Below are positions 46,228 through 55,825 of a DNA stretch of 64,000 nt, piece after piece. Source of the stretch: Paraburkholderia metrosideri (GTDB lineage: Bacteria > Pseudomonadota > Gammaproteobacteria > Burkholderiales > Burkholderiaceae); contig NZ_CAJHCP010000003.1 of assembly GCF_904848625.1 (NCBI RefSeq), positions 372,001-436,000 of the forward strand, given 5' to 3'. Position 1 is the first letter of the stretch. Each line of letters begins with the position of its first letter. The notes under the pieces are model-generated. The model did no database searches. It saw nothing but the letters and a program-made list of their open reading frames with translations, and had not been told where the DNA came from. Made by a program: the position numbers and the translations under genes.

Positions 46228-46894
46228 ACTCACCGCACTGCTGCATCTCGCGTCGCCCGCACTGCCGATCGGTGCGTTCAGCTACTCGCAAGGCCTCGAA
46301 GCGGCCATCGAAGCGCAACTGATCACCGACGCCAATTCGGCCCGCGACTGGATCGCGAGCGGTCTCACCGATGTGCTCGCGCGCGGCGAGCTGCCGTTCC
46401 TCGCGCATCAGATGGAACGCTGGCGTTCGCACGATGCAGTCGGCCTCGCCGAAGCCAACAGCGAATTCCTCGCGAGCCGTGAATCGGCGGAATTGCGGCG
46501 TGAGACCGAGCAGATGGGCTGGTCGTTGCGGCAACTGTGTGTATCGCTCGAATGGGGCGATGCTGAACGACGGGCGACGCTGGCGTCCGTCACACCGCTT
46601 GCGCAGCCCACGGCGTTCGCGTTTGCCGCCTATGCACACGACGCCGCCAGCGACGCCGCCCTCGCCGCTTACGCGTTTAGCTGGGTAGAAAACCAGGCTG
46701 CGGCTGCATTGAAAGCCGTGCCGCTAGGACAACTCGCGGGCCAACGGATCATCGTCGCCTTGCGCGAGCCCATCGATGCCGCTGTCACGCGTGCATTGGC
46801 GACGTCGCCCGAGAACATCAACACCTTCGCGCCGCAACTCGGCATTCTGTCGGCGCGCCACGAGTCGCAATACTCGCGGCTCTTTCGCTCATAA
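46214..46894 (+). CDS. ureF: Urease accessory protein UreF
   Basis: A 226-residue all-helical maturation factor. Typical segments are [21 protein letters not shown] and [21 protein letters not shown] (in part). The C-terminus [14 protein letters not shown] matches the UreF end that contacts UreD/UreG. The ATG at 46214 lies inside the end of ureE, implying translational coupling. Confidence 0.94.
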   Translation: MRIAELTALLHLASPALPIGAFSYSQGLEAAIEAQLITDANSARDWIASGLTDVLARGELPFLAHQMERWRSHDAVGLAEANSEFLASRESAELRRETEQMGWSLRQLCVSLEWGDAERRATLASVTPLAQPTAFAFAAYAHDAASDAALAAYAFSWVENQAAAALKAVPLGQLAGQRIIVALREPIDAAVTRALATSPENINTFAPQLGILSARHESQYSRLFRS

Positions 46895-46905
46895 AACGAT
46901 CCATC

Positions 46906-47550
46906 ATGAACGCACCTCATCATCCCGCCTCGCGTACCAAGAAACTGCCGCCGCTGCGTGTCGGCGTTGGCGGCCCAGTCGGCTCGGGCAAGACCACGCT
47001 GCTCGAAATGCTCTGCAAGGCGATGCGCGATCAGTACGACCTCGTCGCAATCACCAACGACATCTATACGAAAGAGGACCAGCGTCTGCTGACCGTCGCC
47101 GGTGCGTTGCCGGCCGAACGGATCATGGGCGTCGAAACGGGCGGCTGCCCGCATACGGCGATTCGTGAAGACGCGTCGATCAACCTCGAAGCGGTCGATC
47201 GGATGCTGACGCGTTTTCCCGATGCCGATATCGTGTTCATCGAATCGGGCGGCGATAACCTCGCGGCGACCTTCAGTCCGGAACTGTCCGACCTGACGAT
47301 TTATGTGATCGACGTCGCGGGCGGCGAGAAGATTCCGCGCAAGGGCGGCCCTGGCATTACGAAGTCGGATCTGCTGGTGATCAACAAGACCGATCTCGCG
47401 CCGATGGTCGGCGCGAACCTCGACGTGATGGCTTCTGACGCGAAGAAAATGCGCGGCGAGCGGCCTTTTGTGATGTGCAATCTGAAGGCGCTGGACGGCC
47501 TGGATGTGGTGGTGAAGTTTATTGAAAAGAAGGGGTTGTTGAAGGTGTGA
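46906..47550 (+). CDS. ureG: Urease accessory GTPase UreG
   Basis: A 214-residue SIMIBI-class GTPase that powers nickel insertion. The P-loop [10 protein letters not shown] is at 22-31. The metal-binding GGCPH segment ([16 protein letters not shown]), the [15 protein letters not shown] block and NKTDLAP are all present. It is the last urease gene and converges on the Fic gene with 4 bases between the stops. Confidence 0.97.
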   Translation: MNAPHHPASRTKKLPPLRVGVGGPVGSGKTTLLEMLCKAMRDQYDLVAITNDIYTKEDQRLLTVAGALPAERIMGVETGGCPHTAIREDASINLEAVDRMLTRFPDADIVFIESGGDNLAATFSPELSDLTIYVIDVAGGEKIPRKGGPGITKSDLLVINKTDLAPMVGANLDVMASDAKKMRGERPFVMCNLKALDGLDVVVKFIEKKGLLKV

Positions 47551-47554
47551 AGCC

Positions 47555-48304
47555 TTACTCCCCCGGATGGCATTCCACCAGGAATGCCATCATCTCCGTC
47601 GCATCTTTGGACAGATAAAACCGCACCATCTTTTCATTGAAATCTGCGGCACGTTGCGCAGGAACACTGATCGCATCAATGCCGTTCGACATTAGCACGC
47701 CGTTCATCATGAAGCGTGACGTGCGTTTGTTTCCGTCGAAGAAGAACTGCTGCAATGCCCCAAACAGAAAGAACGCGCAACCGCGTTCGAAGGCATTCGT
47801 TACGTGCTCTGTCAGCGCGCGGGTGCCAGCGGCAAAAACCTGATTAAGCTGTGGCGCACCGGGCAACGTAGGTAAAGGAGTATGCCGTCCCGCCTCACCT
47901 AATCCCACGTCAGGCGTGTATCGCGTTTCCTCACCTTCTCCGCGGAAGACGCCCCATTCAAGCGCCTCATTACGTGCGACAAGACGATGCAAATCGCAGA
48001 ACGTGGTTTTGTCGAGCGCAAACCGGCTGTTCTGCACGATCGTCAACAAATACCTGGAACTGTCCGCGAGGTTCAGGACCTGTTCATGATCAGAAATTCT
48101 CCGGCCGCCCACAGTCACGCCGTCGAGCAGCGTCTTCACTTCGGGAAACGTAAAGGGGTTCCCTTCGAGCACGCTCGCATCCCACACGAATTCGGGCAAC
48201 ATTCGATGAAAGCGGAAACCCACTCGCTTGATCGAATGGACCGGGATGTTTTGCGGAATCGCGGTGCGATCCCATTCGAAGCCTAGGTCGGTGAAAAGAG
48301 TCAT
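47555..48304 (-). CDS. Fic-domain protein with altered catalytic motif
   Basis: A 249-residue single-domain Fic protein. An N-terminal segment resembling the autoinhibitory helix (ASVLEGNPFTFPEV, Glu47) is followed by the Fic core. The usual HPFxDGNKRTxR motif reads QFFFDGNKRTSR at 186-197: the catalytic His is Gln186 and the Pro is Phe187, while the anion-binding DGNKR is intact. AMPylation would not be expected without that His. The inhibitory-motif Ser is also Ala. No antitoxin gene is adjacent. It lies between the urease and LPS blocks. Confidence 0.85.
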   Translation of the reverse strand: MTLFTDLGFEWDRTAIPQNIPVHSIKRVGFRFHRMLPEFVWDASVLEGNPFTFPEVKTLLDGVTVGGRRISDHEQVLNLADSSRYLLTIVQNSRFALDKTTFCDLHRLVARNEALEWGVFRGEGEETRYTPDVGLGEAGRHTPLPTLPGAPQLNQVFAAGTRALTEHVTNAFERGCAFFLFGALQQFFFDGNKRTSRFMMNGVLMSNGIDAISVPAQRAADFNEKMVRFYLSKDATEMMAFLVECHPGE

Positions 48305-48428
48305 TGCAGGCGGCAGAAGGTGGTTGAATCAACGCGCCGATAGCGCGGCGGCCCCATCCAGGCAGAATATATTATTTATCAACGAGTCAGGCAGCGAGCC
48401 AGGCACCGCTTTTAACAGCACAGTCCCC

Positions 48429-49742
48429 TCACTCCGGCAACACCGCCATCAACACATCCACCGTCCTCGCCGTCGCGCCACGATGACGCGCGGCGAACGC
48501 CGAAGCCGCGCCGCCCATGGCCAGCCGCCGCGCTTTATCGCTAAACAGCTCGCGCAATGCGCGCGCCAGATCGGCAGGATCCTGCACCTGCACCGCGGCA
48601 CCTGCAGCGACCGCATCCGCCGTCGCCTGGGTGAAGTTGAACACATGTGGGCCGATCAGTACCGGCACACCGACCGCGCACGCCTCGATCAGATTCTGCC
48701 CGCCCAGCGGCAACAAACTTCCGCCGATAAACGCCAGATCCGACGCCGCGTAGTAAGCGCCCAACTCGCCCATCGAATCGCCTAGCAGCACGTTCACGCC
48801 GGAAGCCAAAGCCGGCACGCCGCCTGCAGAAGTCACCGCCGCCGACGCCACCTTTGCATCGGGCGCCCAGGCCGAGCGACGTTCCACACGCAGCCCGGCC
48901 TTTTCAACCAGCGCCGCCACTTCATCAAACCGTTGCGGATGACGCGGCACCAGAATCAGCAACGCATCGTCGACGCCAAGCGCGGCGAACGCCTGCAGAA
49001 TCAGCTCCTCTTCACCTTCTCGCGTACTTGCCGCGACCCACACCGGCCGCGCGCCAATCGCCGCGCGCCACGCATGACCGCGCGCCACCAGCTCCGGCGG
49101 CGAACTCATGTCGAACTTGAGATTGCCGAGTACCGCGACATTGCGCGCACCAAGCGAGGTCAGGCGTTCGGCATCCGCTGGACTCTGCGCGAGCACGCGC
49201 GCAAAGCCGCCGAACACGTCTTTGGTCGCGCCGCCGAACTTGGCCGCCCGCTTATAGGAACGCGCCGACATCCGCGCATTGGTCAGCACGAGCGGCACAT
49301 CGGCGCGACGGCATTCGTCGATCAGCGTCGGCCACACTTCGGTTTCCATCACCAGACCGAGCGACGGCCGCCATGCGCGCAGAAACCGCCGCACCGCGTG
49401 CGGCATGTCGTACGGCAGATAGCTGCGCAATACGCGATCGCCGAAAATCTCCACGCCCGTTGCGCGGCCGCTCGGCGTCATGTGGGTCAACAGAATGCGC
49501 GCGTCGGGACGGGCTTTCAACAGCGCATCGATCAGCGGCTGCGCGGCGCGCGTCTCACCCACCGATACCGCATGCACCCAGATCAACGGTGCGTTGTCTT
49601 CCGGTAGCCGCCCGCGCGAATAACCAAAACGCTCGCCGATATGCTCGCGATAACCGCGCTCCTTGCGCGAGCGGATCAGCAAACGCAGCACCGCAAGCGG
49701 CGCGATGATCCACCACAGTGCGTTATAAATCGCCCTCAGCAT
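48429..49742 (-). CDS. waaA: Kdo transferase (3-deoxy-D-manno-octulosonic-acid transferase)
   Basis: A 437-residue GT-B enzyme that adds Kdo to lipid A precursor at the inner face of the inner membrane. The N-terminal anchor helix (WWIIAPLAVLRLL) is followed by the GERFG and HAVSVGETRAAQPL (acceptor-side Glu) segments. Further conserved blocks are METEVWPTL, GNLKFD and FIGGSLLPLGGQNLIEACAVGVPVLIGPH (in part). It is the last gene of the minus-strand core-LPS block, downstream of kdoO and waaC. Confidence 0.95.
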   Translation of the reverse strand: MLRAIYNALWWIIAPLAVLRLLIRSRKERGYREHIGERFGYSRGRLPEDNAPLIWVHAVSVGETRAAQPLIDALLKARPDARILLTHMTPSGRATGVEIFGDRVLRSYLPYDMPHAVRRFLRAWRPSLGLVMETEVWPTLIDECRRADVPLVLTNARMSARSYKRAAKFGGATKDVFGGFARVLAQSPADAERLTSLGARNVAVLGNLKFDMSSPPELVARGHAWRAAIGARPVWVAASTREGEEELILQAFAALGVDDALLILVPRHPQRFDEVAALVEKAGLRVERRSAWAPDAKVASAAVTSAGGVPALASGVNVLLGDSMGELGAYYAASDLAFIGGSLLPLGGQNLIEACAVGVPVLIGPHVFNFTQATADAVAAGAAVQVQDPADLARALRELFSDKARRLAMGGAASAFAARHRGATARTVDVLMAVLPE

Positions 49743-49821
49743 GAGCGCTCCGGGTTCTTGAAGCGCTTAACCGCACGCGCCGCCAAGCCACGCCGCCAAC
49801 TTGCGTCACCGAATGCGGCGC

Positions 49822-50706
49822 TCAAACCAGCGCCCTGCCCTTCAGGCGCTCGAGAATGCCAAGCGGCGCGCACTCGGGCTGCGCCATCGCCTTGACCGGC
49901 AGGAAGAAGGTCTGCTCCAGCATGAACTGGCCGGACATCACCGCGTGCGAGGTCTGATCGGAGAAACACACCCATACGCAACCGGGTGGAAACGGCATGG
50001 TCTCCTGTGGGCTCGACTTCTGATAGTCGAGATCGGCCTTCATGCCGTCGTGCAGATTCAGCATCAGATGGTCGTACTCGCTGCGCGGCGATTTGGTCAC
50101 GTGCAGCAGGTTCAGCAGCCACGCGGCGCCAGGCATTTGCGGTTTGATGCGGGGCAGGAAGCGTTTGGCCATGTCTTCGAACGGCTCGCCGACGCGCCAC
50201 ACACGCGGCGCGCCGTGCGGATTGACATTGGTGAACACGCGCAGAATGCGTTCGCCATAGTTGGGCCGCGATGGGAACGCATCGACATGCAGACGGCTAT
50301 CGTCTTTGCGCCACGACGTTTCGCGCGTCTCGACCTGATGCAGCCGCAAACTCGTCGGCGCAACCCGCAGCCGGCCGTTGTATTCGGGAAAGAGTCCGTC
50401 GACCAGCGTGCGCGCATTCGTCTGATAACGCGCGATCAACGCGCGCACGGCCGACTGCGTGACCGCATCGCCGACCACGCCATGCAACGCGCCGCCGTTC
50501 GGTTCGAGACTGATGTTCTTGCGGTTCGGATCGGCCAGCTTGGGGTCGAGCAGCGCGGGTTCGCCACCTTCAATCGCAAAGCGCAGATTCGGAAAGTACA
50601 GCACCTTGCCGCGTTCGACGCCGGCGAGCAGCGTCTCGCGCGGCACGGACAGGTGCTGTCCGTGCCAGTCGGCGTTCGCTACTTCGATGATCTGGGTTTC
50701 GTTCAT
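49822..50706 (-). CDS. kdoO: Kdo 3-hydroxylase (Fe(II)/2-oxoglutarate dioxygenase)
   Basis: A 294-residue member of the KdoO family, which hydroxylates Kdo to Ko in the LPS inner core (described in Burkholderia and Yersinia). The iron triad is visible: His140 and Asp142 in RLHVDAFPSRPNYGERILR, and His254 in SDQTSHAVMSGQF. The Arg-rich C-terminal half fits 2-oxoglutarate binding. It lies between waaC and waaA, the Kdo transferase that makes its substrate, which supports the assignment. Confidence 0.88.
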   Translation of the reverse strand: MNETQIIEVANADWHGQHLSVPRETLLAGVERGKVLYFPNLRFAIEGGEPALLDPKLADPNRKNISLEPNGGALHGVVGDAVTQSAVRALIARYQTNARTLVDGLFPEYNGRLRVAPTSLRLHQVETRETSWRKDDSRLHVDAFPSRPNYGERILRVFTNVNPHGAPRVWRVGEPFEDMAKRFLPRIKPQMPGAAWLLNLLHVTKSPRSEYDHLMLNLHDGMKADLDYQKSSPQETMPFPPGCVWVCFSDQTSHAVMSGQFMLEQTFFLPVKAMAQPECAPLGILERLKGRALV

Positions 50707-50772
50707 GGTCGCCCTTGAGAACGGATGGAGCGGAAGGCGAAGCGCGCCGGCGGACTACACGATTCGCACGAT

Positions 50773-51774
50773 TTACAGCAGCCCGAAACCGGCCAGCGCC
50801 GACTTGACCTGCTGCAACGTGGGCGATTGTCCGGCCGAGCCGAGATTGACGACATTCGGCGACCAGTAACCGCCGGTGCGCCACGCGGTCGAGAAATTGT
50901 ACAACTCGACCGTGGGCCGCTTCAGCGCCGCGGCAATGTGGACCAGACCTGTGTCAACCCCGACCGTGGCGGCGGCGCCTTCGATCAGACCGACCACCGC
51001 CGGCAACGACAGCTTCGGCGGCACGATCGCGGCTGCGCCGAATTCTTTCGCGAGACGCTCGCTGGTCGCGCGTTCTTCTTCACTGCCCCACGGCAACACG
51101 ATCGACGCACCGCGCCGCACCAGCGACTGCCCGAGTTCGATCCACGCGGTATCGGGCCACTGTTTGTCGGCGCGTGACGTGGCATGCACGAACACCACAT
51201 AAGGCACCGGCAGATTCAGATTCGCCTCCGACAACGCCAGCGCCGCGCGCCGGGTGTCGAGACCGAAGTCGATCTCGTCGGTGGGCTGCGGCTGGGGGTC
51301 GTTCAGCGCCGCGGCCACCAGTTGCCGGGTGCGCTCGACCACGTGCGTGCGCGGCTCGATCGGCACGCGCGTGTCGTAGAAGAAGCGCACCGGCCATTCG
51401 AAGCCCGCGCCGTCGGTGCGATTGGCCAGACCGACCAGCGGTCCGCGCGCCATGCTCGCGACCCACGCGGTCTTGATGAGCCCCTGGCAGTCGATCACGA
51501 GATCGTAGTTCTCGGCGGCCAGCGCGCGACGGAACGCACCGATCTCACGCCAGTTGTCGACGGAAAGGATGCGCTTGCGCCAGCGCCGCAGCGAAACGGG
51601 AATCGCCCGCCGCACGCCCGAGACGAGTTGCACGAGCCCAACGAAGCTTTCTTCGACGAGCCAGTCGATCTGCGCATCGGGATGACGGCGTCGAATATCG
51701 GCGATCACCGGCATGTTGTGAACGACGTCGCCCAGTGACGACACCCGCACGATCAGTATCTTTTGCACGCTCAA
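50773..51774 (-). CDS. waaC: LPS heptosyltransferase I
   Basis: A 333-residue GT-B (family GT9) enzyme adding the first heptose to Kdo. The opening ILIVRVSSLGDVVHNMPVIADIRRRHP, WLVEESF, the FVHATSRADKQWP loop and GVDTGLVHIAAAL are typical (quoted in part). It acts at the cytoplasmic face of the inner membrane. It precedes kdoO on the minus strand. A terminator at 51896-51933 separates it from manB. Confidence 0.95.
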   Translation of the reverse strand: MSVQKILIVRVSSLGDVVHNMPVIADIRRRHPDAQIDWLVEESFVGLVQLVSGVRRAIPVSLRRWRKRILSVDNWREIGAFRRALAAENYDLVIDCQGLIKTAWVASMARGPLVGLANRTDGAGFEWPVRFFYDTRVPIEPRTHVVERTRQLVAAALNDPQPQPTDEIDFGLDTRRAALALSEANLNLPVPYVVFVHATSRADKQWPDTAWIELGQSLVRRGASIVLPWGSEEERATSERLAKEFGAAAIVPPKLSLPAVVGLIEGAAATVGVDTGLVHIAAALKRPTVELYNFSTAWRTGGYWSPNVVNLGSAGQSPTLQQVKSALAGFGLL

Positions 51775-51895
51775 GAGAGGGAAAACCGGCTATCCGGCCC
51801 GAAGATGCGTTGAAAGAGTCTCCCACCTGCCGCCGGGCGCCAGGCCCCGAACGGATGAGAGGAGCGCAATTTTAACGCGTGATATGTAATTGACA

Positions 51896-51933
51896 TGAAA
51901 AAACGCGGCGCGGTAAGTGAAACCCGCGCCGCG
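51896..51933 (-). terminator. Rho-independent terminator after manB
   Basis: Read on the minus strand, a perfect 10-bp stem (CGCGGCGCGG/CCGCGCCGCG, 10-base loop) is followed by a run of six T. It lies about 90 bases downstream of the manB stop and upstream of waaC, so waaC probably has its own promoter. Confidence 0.85.
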
Positions 51934-52026
51934 CTCGGCAACAGCAGCGGCTCAACCCGAACCGCGCCGTCTGGTGCACCGGTTAGTGCACCGTTTGGAA
52001 TTGAGTCGCTTCAACGTTGAGAACGT

Positions 52027-53421
52027 TTAGAACGGCAGCTTCGCGTCTGCTTTCTCCGCAAGAATCACGCGGCGGAAGTCTTCCTGAATACGCTTGAGTG
52101 CTTCATCGCTATCCGCTTCGAAACGCATCACCACGACTGGCGTGGTGTTCGACGAACGCGCGAGACCGAAGCCGTCCGGATACTCGACACGCAGACCGTC
52201 GATCTTCACGATATCGTCCGCACCGGTGAACTTCGCGTTCTGCTGCAAGCGGGCGATCAGTTCGAAATTTTCGCCTTCTTCGAGCTTCAGTTGCAGTTCC
52301 GGCGTGGAGTTCGAGTTCGGCAGCGAGTTCAGCAGCTTGCTCGGATCTTCGACACGCGTGAGGATTTCCAGCAGACGCGCGCCCGTGTACAGGCCGTCGT
52401 CGAACCCGTACCAGCGGTCCTTGAAGAACACGTGGCCGCTCATTTCACCTGCCAGCGGCGCGCCGGTTTCACGCAGCTTGGCCTTGACGAGCGAATGGCC
52501 GGTCTTCCACATCAGCGGTTCGCCGCCCTTGTCCTTCACCCACTTGGCCAGATTGCGCGTGCACTTCACGTCGTAAATGATCTGCGCGCCCTTGTTGCGC
52601 GACAGCACTTCTTCGGCGAACAACATCAGCTGACGGTCCGGATAGATGATCTGGCCGTCTTTGGTGACGACGCCCAGGCGGTCGCCGTCGCCGTCGAAGG
52701 CGAAACCGATTTCAGCGTCGGTTTCCTTCAGCGCGCGAATCACGTCCTGGAGGTTTTCCGGGTGAGCCGGGTCCGGGTGATGGTTCGGGAAGTTGCCGTC
52801 GATCTCGGTGAACAGTTCGACCAGTTCACAGCCGAGCTTCTTGAAGAGCTTCGGTGCGAGGCCACCGGCGACGCCGTTGCCGGTGTCGACGACGATCTTC
52901 ATCGGACGCGCAAGCTTGATGTCGCTGGCAATGCGATCGAGATAGGCGTCTTCGATGTCGTACTCGGTGTACGTGCCATTGCCGCTGCTGAAGTTATCGT
53001 CGACGATGCGCTGATGCAGCGCGAGAATCTGCTCGCCATAAATGGCTGCGCCACGCAGCACCATCTTGAAGCCGTTGTAGTCGGGCGGATTATGGCTGCC
53101 CGTCACGACGATGCACGAATCGATGCGACGCTCGCCGCCTTCCAGCTGCAACGGCACGCTGGCCGCGAAGTAGCCGACCGGCGTCGGCACCATGCCGACA
53201 TTGACGACGTCGACACCAGCCGCACGCAGACCGTCTGACAACGCCTGAATCAGTTCCGGACCCGACAGCCGGCCGTCACGCGCGACCACCACGGCGTCGC
53301 CGCCTTGCGCCCGCACTTCGCTGCCAAACGCCTGACCGATGGAGCGGGCGGCGTCGGCGTCGAGCGTCTTGCCGATTACGCCACGAATGTCATACGCCTT
53401 GAAAATGGATTTGGAGATCAT
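52027..53421 (-). CDS. manB: Phosphomannomutase/phosphoglucomutase
   Basis: A 464-residue alpha-D-phosphohexomutase (AlgC/ManB type) supplying mannose-1-P or glucose-1-P for surface polysaccharides. The opening IFKAYDIRGV is typical. The phosphorylated Ser109 lies in TGSHNP, the Mg loop DGDGDR is at 243-248, and the sugar-binding GEMSGH follows (~330). It is the only gene of its transcription unit, bounded by a terminator downstream and diverging from the flippase operon. Confidence 0.94.
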   Translation of the reverse strand: MISKSIFKAYDIRGVIGKTLDADAARSIGQAFGSEVRAQGGDAVVVARDGRLSGPELIQALSDGLRAAGVDVVNVGMVPTPVGYFAASVPLQLEGGERRIDSCIVVTGSHNPPDYNGFKMVLRGAAIYGEQILALHQRIVDDNFSSGNGTYTEYDIEDAYLDRIASDIKLARPMKIVVDTGNGVAGGLAPKLFKKLGCELVELFTEIDGNFPNHHPDPAHPENLQDVIRALKETDAEIGFAFDGDGDRLGVVTKDGQIIYPDRQLMLFAEEVLSRNKGAQIIYDVKCTRNLAKWVKDKGGEPLMWKTGHSLVKAKLRETGAPLAGEMSGHVFFKDRWYGFDDGLYTGARLLEILTRVEDPSKLLNSLPNSNSTPELQLKLEEGENFELIARLQQNAKFTGADDIVKIDGLRVEYPDGFGLARSSNTTPVVVMRFEADSDEALKRIQEDFRRVILAEKADAKLPF

Positions 53422-53732
53422 GATGGCTCACTTGCGTGCAATGGAAAATTTTGACCGGCGCAAAGCGGCAGGATCGGTAAAAATCGCGCTGAAACCTGCG
53501 ATAAAACCAGAGCTTGAAACTGCCGATAAAACCCTGCGATGCGCCCATGCCGGAAGCGATCCGGTTCCAACTTATAATTGCGTTTTTCGGACTGTCTGAA
53601 TAACGCCATTCTAATGCTTATACGCCCTCCTTTTGCAAAGTTGCCGCGACAGTCGGCCAGGCGGGCGAACGTCGATATTGCCGCTGTGTGTTCCACACCG
53701 CACATCTTGCAAGCGGACCGAGCGGCGACCGG
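53422..53732. promoter_or_regulatory. Divergent promoter region, manB / polysaccharide operon
   Basis: 311 bp between divergent starts. A TATAAT is at 53573-53578 on the plus strand, without a good -35. On the minus strand TTCAGA and TATAAG are 18 bp apart, a candidate manB promoter. No other structure was seen. Confidence 0.4.
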
Positions 53733-54995
53733 ATGCTGACGCTCAAACGCTTCGCCAACCCCGACGTCACACGCGCATTCACCAACATCGTCTGGCTGGG
53801 CCTCGAAAGGCTCACGCAGATCGGTGTGGCGATCGTGATCAGCGGCATGCTGGCCCGTTACTTCGGGCCAGACGTGTTCGGCAAATGGCAATACGCCAAC
53901 ACGCTGCTACTGGTGCTCTCGCCGATCACCTGGGTATGCGGCGCGGAAATCCTCGTCCCCACCATCGTCAACCGTCCGCCTGCGCAACTCGGCACCGTAC
54001 TCGGCAGCGCGTTTGCGTTGCGTTTTTCCGTGTCGGTTGCGGCGCTGCTGCTCACCTGGCTCGGTATTGCACTGCACTTCTTCGATCCTCTGGTCGGCGC
54101 AATGCTTGCCGGTCTCGCGGTGACGATGCTGTTTCGCGAACCGTTCGTCGGCGTGATCAATGCGTGGCTGCAAAGCATGACCTATAGCAAGCCGCAGTTG
54201 CTCACCAGCATGAGCACCGCCGTGTGCAAAGCGGCCCTTGTCTATCTGCTGGTGCGCGCGGCGGCCACGCCCGCCCGCTTCGGCTGGCTGTGGGCGCTCG
54301 AATCCGCAGCCATCGGCGCTGTGCTGCTGATCTATTTCATCCGGCGACACAACGGCCAGCTCGGCTGGCATCTCGACCGCGCGCTCTTCAAGCATTTTGC
54401 CAGCGCCGGCACGGTGTTCTGGCTCGGCCTGATCTGTATGTATCTGTTCCTGAAACTGGATCGCCTGATGCTCGAGAGGGCCATCAGTTTCGCGGACCTC
54501 GGCCGCTATTCCGCTGCACAGCAGTTGAACGAAAACTGGATCACGCTGGCGTTGATGCTCGCGCAAACCATTGCGCCCGCCTTCGTCTACCGTGTGCAGG
54601 ACGCCGCGCAACTGCGCCGCAACATGTGGCGCCTCACCGCGATGACCGCCGCGCTGATGGTCAGCGGCGCGATCGTGCTGGACCTGCTGGCCGGTCTGAT
54701 CATTCGGCGCGTGTTCGGACCGGACTTCGAAGGTGCGATCGAGATCTTCCGCTGGGCTGTCTGGCTGTCCGTGCCTGCCGGCATCGAAGCGATCGGCAAT
54801 CTTATCGTGTTGAAGTACCAGGCGAAATTCGTGCTGCTGGCCAAATGGCTGCTCGCGCTGGCCGTCGCGTTCGTGGTCAATCTGCTGACAATCCGCCGGC
54901 TCGGGGCTTACGGCGCGTTGGTCGGTCTGGCGGTGGGCTATCTGGCCGCCGCGTCGGTTAATCTTTATTACATCCGTTTCAAGTTGCGCTCATGA
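53733..54995 (+). CDS. Polysaccharide flippase (Wzx/MOP-type)
   Basis: A 420-residue inner-membrane protein with about 12-14 helices, of the polysaccharide_synt family that flips lipid-linked oligosaccharides. The pattern LARYFGPDVFGKWQYANTLL followed by LKLDRLMLERAISFADLGRYSAAQQLNENW is typical (quoted in part). The start at 53733 (MLTLKRFANP) is my choice; a GTG at 53688 would add 15 residues. It is the first gene of a four-gene plus-strand unit and overlaps the next gene by 4 bases. Confidence 0.85.
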   Translation: MLTLKRFANPDVTRAFTNIVWLGLERLTQIGVAIVISGMLARYFGPDVFGKWQYANTLLLVLSPITWVCGAEILVPTIVNRPPAQLGTVLGSAFALRFSVSVAALLLTWLGIALHFFDPLVGAMLAGLAVTMLFREPFVGVINAWLQSMTYSKPQLLTSMSTAVCKAALVYLLVRAAATPARFGWLWALESAAIGAVLLIYFIRRHNGQLGWHLDRALFKHFASAGTVFWLGLICMYLFLKLDRLMLERAISFADLGRYSAAQQLNENWITLALMLAQTIAPAFVYRVQDAAQLRRNMWRLTAMTAALMVSGAIVLDLLAGLIIRRVFGPDFEGAIEIFRWAVWLSVPAGIEAIGNLIVLKYQAKFVLLAKWLLALAVAFVVNLLTIRRLGAYGALVGLAVGYLAAASVNLYYIRFKLRS

Positions 54996-55822
54996 CGAAT
55001 GCATCCGCCACCGCGCAGATATCGCTCGACGATGTAGCCGTGCTCATCCCCGCGTACAACGGGCAAGCCGATGTCGAGCTCACGCTGGCGTCTTTTGATG
55101 AAAGTGCGCCGATCCACGTACTGATCGTCGACGACGGCAGCACGCCGCCCATCGTCGCGCCGTCCATCGGCAATATGCGGATCGACGTGCTGCGCATGCC
55201 GCAGAACGGCGGCATCGAGCGTGCGTTGCAAACCGGTATCGACGCGCTCGCGCAGCGCGGTTTCCGCTATGCCGCGCGAATCGATGCGGGCGACCGCAGC
55301 GTGCCGCAACGGCTCGCCAGGCAACGCGTGTTCATGGAACTGCATCCGCACGTAGCCGGCCTCGGCATGTGGACACAGGTCGTTACGCGCGCTGGCAAGC
55401 CGCTTTTTATGCTGACGCCGCCAGCCGAGCCGAACGCGATCCGGCGCCTGCGCTTCTTCCGTTCATGCCTCGCGCATCCGTCGATGATGCTGCGTATCGA
55501 GGCCGTGCGCACAGTCGGCAACTATCGCGCCGCGTATCGTTCCGCCGAAGACCTCGACCTGTTCGTGCGTCTGATGGAACGCTACGATTGCGCGAATCTG
55601 CCGGAACTCGGTCTTTACTACGAGCTGAACGAAGGCGGCATCAGCGCGACCAAACGGCGCCGTCAGATTACGTCGACGCTGCGGCTGCAACTGCGCTACT
55701 TCAACGTCGCGAACCTGTACGACTGGCTCGGTCTCGCCAAGAATCTGCTGCATCTGGTGCTGCCTTATCGCACGCTTCAACGGATCAAACGCAGCCTGCT
55801 CGCGCCGCGCGCAGGCCACTAA
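54992..55822 (+). CDS. Glycosyltransferase family 2
   Basis: A 276-residue cytosolic or membrane-associated GT-A enzyme. The N-terminal VAVLIPAYNGQADVELTLASF leads to IVDDGSTPP (nucleotide-sugar binding) and then ARIDAGDRS in the position of the DxD-type motif. The C-terminus is helical. It overlaps the flippase stop by 4 bases and probably adds one sugar of the repeat unit. Donor and linkage are unknown. Confidence 0.87.
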   Translation: MTNASATAQISLDDVAVLIPAYNGQADVELTLASFDESAPIHVLIVDDGSTPPIVAPSIGNMRIDVLRMPQNGGIERALQTGIDALAQRGFRYAARIDAGDRSVPQRLARQRVFMELHPHVAGLGMWTQVVTRAGKPLFMLTPPAEPNAIRRLRFFRSCLAHPSMMLRIEAVRTVGNYRAAYRSAEDLDLFVRLMERYDCANLPELGLYYELNEGGISATKRRRQITSTLRLQLRYFNVANLYDWLGLAKNLLHLVLPYRTLQRIKRSLLAPRAGH

Positions 55823-55825
55823 TCC

